NCBI RefSeq assembly: GCF_039539445.1
Contig: NZ_BAABDD010000003.1
Location: forward strand, 186,001 to 250,000
DNA length: 64,000 nucleotides
Origin: Salinactinospora qingdaonensis
Lineage (GTDB): Bacteria > Actinomycetota > Actinomycetes > Streptosporangiales > Streptosporangiaceae
Reading direction: 5' to 3'
This document shows, piece after piece, positions 25,365 through 32,829 of the stretch. The notes beneath the pieces are model-generated. The model ran no database searches. It had not been told where the DNA came from and saw nothing but the letters and a program-made list of their open reading frames with translations. The position numbers were made by a program, and so were the translations under genes. Within the stretch, counting starts at the first letter, position 1. Each line of letters starts with the position of its first letter.

Positions 25365-26240
25365 ATGAATCCGAGAGTTCACGCCATCCGATTGGCGCTG
25401 CGGCGCGGCTGGATCGAGTTCCGCCAGTCCTTCACCAGCCCGCAGGACCTGTGGAACTACTTCGGTTTCAGCCTGGTCTTCCTGTTCGTGCTGATGTTCC
25501 AGCGGCCGTTCCTCGATGGCGCCGACATGCCCGGTATCGCAGGCACCTCCCTGTCCTACCTGGCCGTCACGGTGCCCGGTGTGGTGGCGATGCTGCTGGT
25601 GACCGGGTCGGTGTTGTCGACGGCGCAATTCCTCACCGCTGAGCGTGAGGACGGCACCCTGCTGCGAGCCAAGGCTATGCCCCGGGGAATGACCGGCTAC
25701 ATGGGTGGCAAAGTGCTGTGCGTGTCGGCGATGACGCTGCTGAGCATGCTGGTCTTCCTGGTGCCCTCGATACTGGTCTTCGACGGTCTGCCCTCCGGGG
25801 ATACGAGCGGGCTACTCGTACTGCTGTGGAGCGTACCGCTGGGGATACTGGCCACCATGCCGTTGGGCGCGATCCTGGGATCGCTGCTGCCCAGCCCGCG
25901 CGCCGCCATGGGGGTGACGGTGCTGCCGCTGATGGTGGTGTGCCTGATCTCTGGCGTGTTCTTCCCGATCGACGTGATGCCCGAGGCGGTGCAGGTGCTC
26001 GCTCAGGTGTTTCCCGTCTACTGGCTCGCGATGAGCATGCGTTCGGCGTTCCTGCCCGATGCGCTGGCCAGCGTGGAGATCGGGGAATCGTGGCGGCATC
26101 TGGAGGCGGCCGGCGTCCTGGGCGCGTGGGCGGTGGCCGGCTTGCTCATCGCCCCGTTCGTACTGCGCCGCATGGCGCGGCGCGAGTCGGGGGCCGTGGT
26201 GGAGCAGCGCCGCCACAAGGCCATGCAGCGTGTGGCATGA
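25365..26240 (+). CDS. ABC-2 type transporter permease
   Basis: Six-helix membrane protein of 291 residues of the ABC-2 family (DrrB/NodJ-like), partner of the preceding ATPase. The family signature region is visible around MVVCLISGVFFPIDVMPEAVQVL, near residues 190-210. GAGGAG at the ATPase 3' end serves as its ribosome site. Substrate is unknown; drugs, lipids or peptides are usual for the family. Confidence 0.9.
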   Translation: MNPRVHAIRLALRRGWIEFRQSFTSPQDLWNYFGFSLVFLFVLMFQRPFLDGADMPGIAGTSLSYLAVTVPGVVAMLLVTGSVLSTAQFLTAEREDGTLLRAKAMPRGMTGYMGGKVLCVSAMTLLSMLVFLVPSILVFDGLPSGDTSGLLVLLWSVPLGILATMPLGAILGSLLPSPRAAMGVTVLPLMVVCLISGVFFPIDVMPEAVQVLAQVFPVYWLAMSMRSAFLPDALASVEIGESWRHLEAAGVLGAWAVAGLLIAPFVLRRMARRESGAVVEQRRHKAMQRVA

Positions 26241-26315
26241 CTGAACCAACAGCGGCGAGCGCCAGATCCCGGTCACAGCAGGGGGTCCGGCGTCATGGAC
26301 CTAGGATGGACGGCC

Positions 26316-26606
26316 ATGGCCGGAAGTCGACAATCAGGTGCCTCGGCGCGGGGAAAGTCCGAGCAAGCGGGCGAGGCCATCTACAACCGCATCGCCATGC
26401 TGCGCGCCGAACGCGGCATCTCCCGACGCGACCTGTCCGAAGCACTGGGGGTGCACTACCAGACGGTCGGCTACCTGGAGCGAGGCGAGTACAGCCCCAG
26501 CCTGCACTTGGCACTGCGGATCGCGCAGTACTTCGAGGTGCCGGTGGAGGTGGTGTTCTCGCTGACCCCCTTTCCCCGGATCGGCAGCACCGAGCAGCAC
26601 GGTTGA
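26316..26606 (+). CDS. Small Xre-family helix-turn-helix regulator
   Basis: DNA-binding protein of 96 residues. The HTH covers about 25-75: RIAMLRAERGISRRDLSEAL and TVGYLERGEYSPSLHLALRI, ending FEVPVEVVFSL, the usual layout of single-domain Xre proteins that accompany membrane operons. ATG 26316 has AGGATGG upstream. It lies 75 bp after the permease on the same strand and is a plausible regulator of the transporter. Confidence 0.85.
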   Translation: MAGSRQSGASARGKSEQAGEAIYNRIAMLRAERGISRRDLSEALGVHYQTVGYLERGEYSPSLHLALRIAQYFEVPVEVVFSLTPFPRIGSTEQHG

Positions 26607-26673
26607 ACGCCAAGCCGACGGCGCCCAATCGGCCCGACCACCGCAGCGCGGCAGGAGACAGCCCCGGACGGGG

Positions 26674-27318
26674 CTAGAGAATGTCGGGGCCGGCCCAGGC
26701 GTAGGTGTCGCGCTGGCGTACCTTGGCTAGCTCGTCCTCGGAGAGCACACGCGGTTCCCCCAGCGAGCGGGCACGGATGTAGACTCCGCACAGCCACTCC
26801 AGGAGGTGGGCGTGCTCGACGGCCTGGGCCAGGCTGTGGCCCAACGCCAGGGCGCCGTGGTTGCACAGTAGGGCGGCCCGTTTACCCTTGAGCGCCTTAC
26901 TGGCCTGGTCGGAAAGTTCAGCGGTGCCGTATGTGGCGTAGTCGGTGACCGGGACCGCCCCGCCCAACCGCGCGGCAGCGTGGTGAACCGGAGGCAGTTC
27001 GGCCAGGGTCGCCGACACCGCAACCGCGTCGGGCGAGTGGGCCTGTACGGCGGCGACCGCGTCGGTGGCGCGGTACACCCCCGTGTGGAGGGTGGTCTCG
27101 GCGGCGGGCTGACGACGCCCCTCAAGGATGCGGCCGTCAGTGGACAAGACGGGACAGTCGATCGGCTCTAGGTGGTCCAAGGCGACCCCGGCGGGCGTCA
27201 CCACGATCAGCTCGCCGGTCCGCGCACTGATCGTGGCGGACTCCCCGGTGGCCAGACCGGTTCCGGCCATCTGACGGGCGGCCAGGCAGAGGTCTCGACG
27301 CTCTTGCTCCAGCAGCAT
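26674..27318 (-). CDS. Class II aldolase/adducin family protein
   Basis: Zn-dependent aldolase-like protein of 214 residues, similar to L-fuculose-phosphate aldolase. Metal-binding His residues are in VQAHSPDAVAV and LLCNHGALALG, with the catalytic Glu in AAETTLHTG. Family members retro-aldolise phosphorylated sugars. ATG 27318 is chosen because GAGGGG precedes it; a longer frame starts at 27366. A DtxR/IdeR-like iron box lies about 110 bp upstream, suggesting iron regulation. No fucose genes adjoin. Confidence 0.82.
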   Translation of the reverse strand: MLLEQERRDLCLAARQMAGTGLATGESATISARTGELIVVTPAGVALDHLEPIDCPVLSTDGRILEGRRQPAAETTLHTGVYRATDAVAAVQAHSPDAVAVSATLAELPPVHHAAARLGGAVPVTDYATYGTAELSDQASKALKGKRAALLCNHGALALGHSLAQAVEHAHLLEWLCGVYIRARSLGEPRVLSEDELAKVRQRDTYAWAGPDIL

Positions 27319-27424
27319 GGTCCCCTCAAAACGTCGTGGCGGGCGAAAGAGCCATGGCCCCGCCATGACCGTCGCGCAAACGCTGCGGACATCCCGGGGC
27401 CAACCGCAGCCGAATAGCCGCGAC

Positions 27425-27443
27425 TACGGTTAGGCACACCTAA
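27425..27443. promoter_or_regulatory. Candidate DtxR/IdeR (DmdR) iron box
   Basis: TACGGTTAGGCACACCTAA matches the actinobacterial iron-box consensus TTAGGTTAGGCTAACCTAA at 15 of 19 positions. It sits upstream of the class II aldolase gene in the aldolase/HTH gap. Confidence 0.55.
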
Positions 27444-27525
27444 ATAGATTACCCATGTGGCCCTGGCCCTTGTCCAGAGGGAGGACACGGCGACCTTCGC
27501 CCGGCCGTAGCGGAGAACGTGAGGG

Positions 27526-27843
27526 TCACGTGTGCCGGCGCTGCCGTCTCCCGCCCCGGGGACGCAGCGTCACCCCGGAGGCGAGGAGCGCGCGCCGGAT
27601 AGCGCCGTAGGAGACACCGGTGTCGATCGCGATCTGGCGGATGCTCTCGCCCTGCTCGTAGCGGTGGACGTACTCGGAGGTGTCGGCTGGGTCGGGACCA
27701 CGGCGGGCAAAACCGGCATGGGCCAGGGTACGCCGGACGGTGTCGTAGGAGACCCCTAGATCGGTAGCGATTTCGGTGATGCTCATGCCTCGCTCGAAGC
27801 GGTCAATGTAGGCGCTGGGCTCATAGCGAGGTCGACGGGGCAT
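27526..27843 (-). CDS. Tandem helix-turn-helix protein
   Basis: Protein of 105 residues made of two copies of one HTH unit: IDRFERGMSITEIATDLGVSYDTVRRTL (split by positions about 13-41) and RYEQGESIRQIAIDTGVSYG (about 61-90). Each looks like the HTH of resolvase/transposon-type regulators. The Arg-rich tail is RGGRRQRRHT. A shorter single-unit relative with the similar tail RGGPRQRRR is at 60665-60847. ATG 27843 has GAGAGGA upstream. DNA binding is inferred; the target is unknown. Confidence 0.7.
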   Translation of the reverse strand: MPRRPRYEPSAYIDRFERGMSITEIATDLGVSYDTVRRTLAHAGFARRGPDPADTSEYVHRYEQGESIRQIAIDTGVSYGAIRRALLASGVTLRPRGGRRQRRHT

Positions 27844-28486
27844 CGAGAGTCCTCTCGTTGGGGGATAGGGGATTTCGTGTGCCCCGGCAGAGGCACCGGG
27901 GCACACGGCAAACACCACCATGAACGGGGAAGGCCCGTTCATCGCGCCGGTGGCGCCAGGTCGCCGTACATGTTTGCCCGGTGAGAGCACATGACGGACG
28001 ACCGTGTTGTTATCTGTAAAAGACATCTTGGCCCGATATTCATGACGCGCACATGACGCCCTAATTCCGAGAGACCATCAGCGGCGCCGAACCGGTGCCA
28101 GCTACCGGCGAACCGCACGGGGCAGCCCCTGCCGAAAAGATCGCCGACTGGGCCGCTGCGGGCGGGAGGGTCCCTACGAGCTGGAGTCATGCCGCCGCCG
28201 GCCCCAGAGCCCATTGCCTACAAACTCGATACCTAGGACGCTTCCGGCAGCGGCGGTCCCGCCGACGACCACGGTGTCGCGAGGCAGCCAATACTGCCCG
28301 ACGACGGTGCCCCCTGAATCGCCCCCTCTTCACCCCGTTCGCCGCGCGCCGGCAAGGCCGGGAAAGAGCTTGCCGGCGCGCGAGAGAACCATCGGCCCTA
28401 CGCAAGACCGGAGCCGCTCGCGGACATGGCTGCCCGCACCCCACGGAAACGTTCGCGACCGCGGCGCGGAGCTAACCGAATACACG

Positions 28487-28507
28487 AAAAGCCCCCCGGG
28501 CGGGGCT
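28487..28507 (-). terminator. Terminator of the sigma/anti-sigma operon
   Basis: Read on the minus strand, AGCCCC/GGGGCT stem (6 bp) with a 6-nt loop is followed by TTTTC. It lies about 150 bp past the anti-sigma stop. Confidence 0.6.
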
Positions 28508-28659
28508 GGGGTGTCGCTGAGTCGGTCGCGGCCGGGGGCTGCCTCCTCCCACTGCCGGCGGGCGTGCTCGATCTCGGCCCACAGGTCGCAGGGCCGGTAC
28601 CCGGTACAGGCGATTCCCGGGAAGAACCATTCGGCATGGGGCTCCTGCGTCGCCGACGC
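28508..28659 (-). pseudogene. Coding-like fragment downstream of anti-sigma gene
   Basis: In frame with and directly after the anti-sigma stop, about 50 codons have strong GC3 bias and a protein-like sequence (for example RPCDLWAEIEHARRQWEEAA), and lead straight into the terminator. There is no good start codon. It may be the remnant of a small gene; family unknown. Confidence 0.25.
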
Positions 28660-29373
28660 TCAGAACGGAACGGCCACGAACTCGGTGTCCTCAACATTGC
28701 GCACCACCACTGAGGCGATGTCCTCCTTGGCGATGCTGGTGACGCCACTCGGTTTACTGGAACCGGCCGCGGCTTCGGGGGAAACGGTCCAGGTTGCCGC
28801 GACTTCGCCCGTGCCGTCGTCGGAGAGCACCACAACCTCGCACTCCTCACCCGCTGGAATGCCGGTGATCACGGTGTCCACCTGGACCTCGGCTGAGGCA
28901 ACAGCCGGTTGGAGCCGTACCGTGGCCTGCGCACCGGTCTGTGGGTCTTCGTTCGAGGCGACGATACTGCCCGAAGCCAACTCGGGTAGCTCCGTAGCGT
29001 CCGGCCCCGACGGCGAGGCGCCCCCTGTCAACACGTACCCGGCCGCAGCGCCACCCCCGACCAGCAAAACACCGACGAGCACGGCCGCCCCAGCCATACG
29101 CAGCCAGCGCTGCCGCCGCTGCGAGGTACGTTCCTCGTCGGCCTGGCGCAGAGTGCGCTGCAACGCCAGTTCACCGCCCTGCGGCGGACCGTCGAGCAGC
29201 GCCTCAGGAGGCAACTCGCCGAGACTCTCCTGGATGGCCTGCAACTCTTCGAGTTCGTCGCGACAGGCCGGGCAGTCGGCGAGATGGGTCTCCATGCCCG
29301 AGATCTCCTGGGGGTCCAGCGTGCCGAGCACGTAAGCACCAAGCAACTGGTTATCGTGTGACGCGGCGTTCAT
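28660..29373 (-). CDS. RskA-type membrane anti-sigma factor
   Basis: Protein of 237 residues. An N-terminal zinc-binding anti-sigma domain has the H-x3-C-x2-C motif HLADCPACR (about 30-38). A single transmembrane helix (about 92-112) is followed by an extracytoplasmic Ala/Thr/Val-rich domain (about 130-237) of the RskA type. It would hold the cognate ECF sigma inactive at the membrane until proteolysis. Its ATG overlaps the sigma stop (ATGA), showing coupling. Confidence 0.9.
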   Translation of the reverse strand: MNAASHDNQLLGAYVLGTLDPQEISGMETHLADCPACRDELEELQAIQESLGELPPEALLDGPPQGGELALQRTLRQADEERTSQRRQRWLRMAGAAVLVGVLLVGGGAAAGYVLTGGASPSGPDATELPELASGSIVASNEDPQTGAQATVRLQPAVASAEVQVDTVITGIPAGEECEVVVLSDDGTGEVAATWTVSPEAAAGSSKPSGVTSIAKEDIASVVVRNVEDTEFVAVPF

Positions 29374-29924
29374 CCCGCCACCCCCTTCAGCGCAACCTCG
29401 CGGCCCCCGAACTCCTTGCGCAGCGCACGCAGAGCATAGTGCGAACGTGATTTGACAGTACCCGGCGGCACACCCAGCACTTCCGCGGCCTCGGTGACGC
29501 TGCGTCCCCGGAAGTAGACCTCCACCAGCACGTCACGGTGGTCCGCGGAGAGGGAATCGAGGGCCGCCATAACGGTGACCATATCCACCACCGACTCCGA
29601 ATGGTCGCGGCTCACCGGGGTATTCGCCGGGCTCTCCGAGACTTCGGTGGGACGCGCCCTCTTGGCACGGGCTCGATCGGTGACGATGTTGCGGGCGACG
29701 GTGAGCAGCCAACCCCGCACCGACCCTTTGCCGTTGACCAAAGCGTCAGGGTTGCGCCAGGCCCGAATCAGCGTCTCTTGGAGTACGTCTTCTGCCGCCG
29801 CCTGATCTCCGGTGAGTCTGGCGGCATAGGCCAACAGTGCGCGGCCGTGCTCGTTGTACAGCGACCTGATCAGCGCGTCGTCGCCGCTCGACCGCCGACC
29901 GCGGCGCGGCCTGAAACCCGCCAT
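29370..29924 (-). CDS. ECF sigma-70 factor (SigK/SigL-like)
   Basis: ECF sigma factor of 184 residues. Region 2 is LYNEHGRALLAYAARLTGD...AEDVLQETLIRAW and region 4 is HRDVLVEVYFRGRSVTEAAE with the HTH VPPGTVKSRSHYALRALRK. ATG 29924 is chosen because GGAGGGAGGAG lies directly upstream; a longer frame from 29972 adds a leader without support. It is coupled to the anti-sigma gene. A GAACC/CGTC promoter upstream suggests autoregulation. Confidence 0.92.
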   Translation of the reverse strand: MAGFRPRRGRRSSGDDALIRSLYNEHGRALLAYAARLTGDQAAAEDVLQETLIRAWRNPDALVNGKGSVRGWLLTVARNIVTDRARAKRARPTEVSESPANTPVSRDHSESVVDMVTVMAALDSLSADHRDVLVEVYFRGRSVTEAAEVLGVPPGTVKSRSHYALRALRKEFGGREVALKGVAG

Positions 29925-30276
29925 CCATCTCCTCCCTCCTAACTGGCGCCTGAGCAGCGCCAGCGGAGTCACGAAGACTCGTTGCCCGACACACCCGTGT
30001 GGGGATGGTGCACCCGCCGCTCATTGACGAAGATTTAGCATCTCGGTTCGGGGTAGAGCACGCAAATCCTCGTAAACGGATCGTGATACGTGGAGGGGGT
30101 TGTGGCGCCGGGAGCCGGGGCATGGGCGTGACACGAGGAGGAGGAGAGTGGACCCCGCGGGGAAGCGATTGGCGCCGCGGCCCACGGGGCCCACGAGGGT
30201 CCGTTGTGCCGGAGACCGCCCAGCGGCCTCCGGCGCAGCGAAGACGGGGCGCGAACGTGTCCGCGCCGGCGCGGGA
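29925..30276. other. Promoter-containing gap upstream of ECF sigma gene
   Basis: About 350 bp between the lipoprotein stop and the sigma start. An ECF-type promoter at 30026-30049 is the only feature recognised. Confidence 0.5.
30026..30049 (-). promoter_or_regulatory. Candidate autoregulated ECF promoter of sigma operon
   Basis: On the minus strand GAAC (30046-30049) is followed by a 16-nt spacer and CGTC (30026-30029), the classic ECF -35/-10 layout, about 100 bp upstream of the sigma start. Confidence 0.5.
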
Positions 30277-31590
30277 TCAGTAACCCCCGTCGCCACCGTT
30301 GTCGCCGCCGCCCTTGGTGGCCTTTCCACCGGTGGGGGTCATCGCGAACCACGACGTGTCGGGGTCGTGGCCGTTGACGTCGCCGGGGGCGTTGTCGCCG
30401 GAGAAGCGGTACACCGGCCAGCCGTTAACCGTCACCTGCTCCAGGCCCTCCTGGCGCGCCACGGCACCGAAGTCGGCGGGGTCCACCCCGTCGTAGGTGA
30501 ACTGGGCCATGTTGAGCACCGGCGGGAAGTTCTTGGCGCACTCGCCGGCGCAGTTCGACGTGGCAGGCTCGGGGGTGTCCTTCTCGAACCGGTACAGTGT
30601 GTAGCCCTGGTCGTCGACGAGGATCGTGCCGTACTCGGGGTGGTCGTAGGTGCTGAACCCGGCCGGGCAGTAGCCGGTGGTCCACCCTTCGTCCTTGGCC
30701 TTGGTGCCCAGCGGGCTCGTGGCGTACCAGGTGTCGTTCACGCCTTCACCGTTGACGTCGCCGGCTTTCTCGTCGCCGGAGTAGCGGTACAGCGGCCAGC
30801 CGCCCAGCGTCACCTGGGTACTGCCATCGGGGCGCTCGACCGTACCCAGTAGCGATGTGTCACCGTTGTAGTCCACCTCGCCGGTGCTCGTCACCGGGGG
30901 CCATGTCTCGGCGCAGCCACCCGTACAGGTCGCCTGCGACGGGTCGGCCGAGTCCTTATCAAAGCGGTAGAGCGTGTAGCCGTCCTTGTCAGTGACGATC
31001 TCACCCAGTTGTTCGTGGCCGGTGATGCTCAGCGCCTCCTGGGCTTGAGCGGCTTCCCCACCGCCTTGCCCGTCCTCAGCTCCGGCCTGCTGCGCTGCGG
31101 CCTTGCCCCCTGTGGGGGCCGCGGTAAACCAGACGTCCTGCAAACCCTCGCCGTTGGTGTCACCGGGGGCCTCGTCGCCGGAGTAGCGGTACAGCGGCCA
31201 GCCGTTGAGGGTGACCTGCTCGGTGCCGTCGGGCCGCGCCACAGTGCCCAGCAGCGACTCGTCACCGCCCTCGAAGGACACCTCGTCGGCGCTTTGCACC
31301 GGGGGCCATGTCTCGGCGCAGCCACCCGTGCAGGTCGCCTGCGACGGGTCGGCCGAGTCCTCGTCAAAGCGGTAGAGCGTGTAGCCCTGCCGGTCGGTGA
31401 CGATCTCACCCAGTTGTTCGTTCTGTGCCACCTGTAGCGCGGCGGTCGGTCCGTCGGCCGCCGCACCCGTGTCCTGTTCCTGACTCAACTGTTCCAGCGG
31501 GAGAGCGTCCCCCACGGCACCGCAGCCTGTGGTCAGTGCCAGGGCGAGTGCTCCCGTGAGGAGGGGGAGGACCCTGCTCGTGCGTCGCAT
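30277..31590 (-). CDS. Secreted lipoprotein with three COG4315-type repeats
   Basis: Exported lipoprotein of 437 residues. Signal segment LLTGALALALTTGC ends in the lipobox Cys (about 24). Three repeats of the PF03640 type follow. Repeats 1 and 2 each have GYTLYRFD, DPSQATCTGGCAETWPP, LLGTV.RPDG, VTL.GWPLYRYSGDE and GD.NGEG; the third is more diverged (GYTLYRFEKDTPEPATSNCA and NGWPVYRFSGD). Each has a conserved Cys pair. Function of such repeats is unknown; binding of a metal, haem or ligand has been suggested. ATG 31590 has AAAGGA nearby. It is transcribed towards the sigma operon and shares a sigma-type promoter motif. Confidence 0.85.
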   Translation of the reverse strand: MRRTSRVLPLLTGALALALTTGCGAVGDALPLEQLSQEQDTGAAADGPTAALQVAQNEQLGEIVTDRQGYTLYRFDEDSADPSQATCTGGCAETWPPVQSADEVSFEGGDESLLGTVARPDGTEQVTLNGWPLYRYSGDEAPGDTNGEGLQDVWFTAAPTGGKAAAQQAGAEDGQGGGEAAQAQEALSITGHEQLGEIVTDKDGYTLYRFDKDSADPSQATCTGGCAETWPPVTSTGEVDYNGDTSLLGTVERPDGSTQVTLGGWPLYRYSGDEKAGDVNGEGVNDTWYATSPLGTKAKDEGWTTGYCPAGFSTYDHPEYGTILVDDQGYTLYRFEKDTPEPATSNCAGECAKNFPPVLNMAQFTYDGVDPADFGAVARQEGLEQVTVNGWPVYRFSGDNAPGDVNGHDPDTSWFAMTPTGGKATKGGGDNGGDGGY

Positions 31591-31685
31591 CCGTGTGTCC
31601 TTTCGTTGCGGCCACAGTGTGGGCACGCGGCCGGGACCGGTTCCCACCGCGTGTCGGCGGCGCGCTTACGTGTTGTCAGTAGGGA

Positions 31686-31711
31686 CACGGAGCCGGTGGC
31701 ACAGTGGTTCA
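31686..31711 (-). promoter_or_regulatory. Candidate ECF promoter of lipoprotein gene
   Basis: On the minus strand TGAACC (31706-31711), a 16-nt spacer and CGTG (31686-31689). It matches the GAACC/CGT layout upstream of the sigma gene and lies about 95 bp before the lipoprotein start. Confidence 0.4.
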
Positions 31712-31800
31712 GCAAAATTTCGACGGATTCGGCGAACCGGATGGAAAGTGTCGTATCCAGCGGTAACGACTCGGCGGATGCCGGGGGAGGTCTCGCGACA

Positions 31801-32829
31801 CTACTCCCGGAGCAGCCCAGCCAGCCGTGCGTCGACCTTTCGGGTCAGATCCTCGAATTCGCTGCGGCAGGTCTGGACGTAGGCTTGCGTGCTTCCCATG
31901 GCGCCATCGGCTGGGCGCAGCTCGAACATGGGCTTGCGGGCGTCGTGGGCCAACGGCATCAGACTGCGGTAGTTACGGATGGTCGCGATCTCGTGTGTGG
32001 GCTTGGCCGAGGGGGGCTCATTGCCGAGGACGAACTTGTCGTAGACCAGCGGAATCCGCTCCAGCCAGCGCTGGTATGCCTGCACCGGCCGGTCGAGCCG
32101 GACGGTGGGCTGCATGATCACATACCCCAGCGGAGTCATGGTTCCCGCTGGCACTTCGATCTGCTGCGGCGCTCGGGGCACCACTAGCTCCCGCCAGTCT
32201 TTGCGCCACTGGCGAAGAGTGGGGCCGAGATTGCGCAATCCCCGCAGGGAGAACAGTTCGGCTGCCAGCGGCATGAGCACAGTATCGGAGGACAACAGAG
32301 CGGCACGGTTGATCGCGCCGAGGTTGGGGCCGATGTCGATGAGGGTGACGTCGGGGACGATTTCGCGTCGCGCAGACTGGATGATCCGGTAGAAAGCGGT
32401 CGTCGCCCGCAGCGCTTTGGGATCACCGTTGAAGTTGCGTCCCCACGACTGTGAGAGTTCGTCCTCGAATCGGCTCAGTTCGAGGTCGCCCGGCAGCAGC
32501 GACAGCCCCTCGACGATCTCGGTGGGAGCCATCAACTCCACGTCCCCAGTCCCCTCGATGATCGGCGTGACCGCCTCAGCGATGGTCCCCGGGCTCTGGG
32601 AGGGCAGATTCGAGAAAAGCGCCGGCTGGAGCTGGAACGTGGAGTCCGTCTCGTCCCACAAGTACGCCAGATCGTTCTCGTCTAAAAACATCGAGGTGAG
32701 GTTGGCCTGCGGGTCAAGGTCAACGGCCAAGACCCGCCTGCCCAACCGTTGATACATGTGGGCGAGGTGGTAGACGAGGGTGGTCTTGCCCACGCCTCCC
32801 TTGTTGTTGAACAGCGCGATGGACGTCAC
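31801..32829 (-). CDS. ParA/MinD-like P-loop ATPase
   Basis: Protein of 342 residues with the deviant Walker A NNKGGVGKTT (8-17), VLAVDLDPQANLT and VTLIDIGPNLGAINRAAL. It is longer than chromosomal ParA, with about 100 extra C-terminal residues (from about 230) of unknown fold. No parB or centromere repeats adjoin. GTG 32829 overlaps the upstream AlbA_2 gene stop (GTGA) with GAGGAG upstream, so the two are translationally coupled and probably act together. It is not a standard partition system. Confidence 0.88.
   Translation of the reverse strand: MTSIALFNNKGGVGKTTLVYHLAHMYQRLGRRVLAVDLDPQANLTSMFLDENDLAYLWDETDSTFQLQPALFSNLPSQSPGTIAEAVTPIIEGTGDVELMAPTEIVEGLSLLPGDLELSRFEDELSQSWGRNFNGDPKALRATTAFYRIIQSARREIVPDVTLIDIGPNLGAINRAALLSSDTVLMPLAAELFSLRGLRNLGPTLRQWRKDWRELVVPRAPQQIEVPAGTMTPLGYVIMQPTVRLDRPVQAYQRWLERIPLVYDKFVLGNEPPSAKPTHEIATIRNYRSLMPLAHDARKPMFELRPADGAMGSTQAYVQTCRSEFEDLTRKVDARLAGLLRE

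Larger units (their letters stand above)
27844..28659. other. Intergenic region with terminator and coding remnant
   Basis: About 800 bp. 27844-28480 shows no gene; a slightly AT-rich patch near 28010-28060 may be the HTH promoter. 28487-28507 is a minus-strand terminator, and 28508-28659 reads as a minus-strand coding-like fragment. Confidence 0.45.

Noticed and set aside
31801..32829. Plasmid partition or origin locus
   Set aside because: ParA-like ATPase has no ParB, no iterons, and its partner is an AlbA_2 protein; chromosomal core genes flank both sides.
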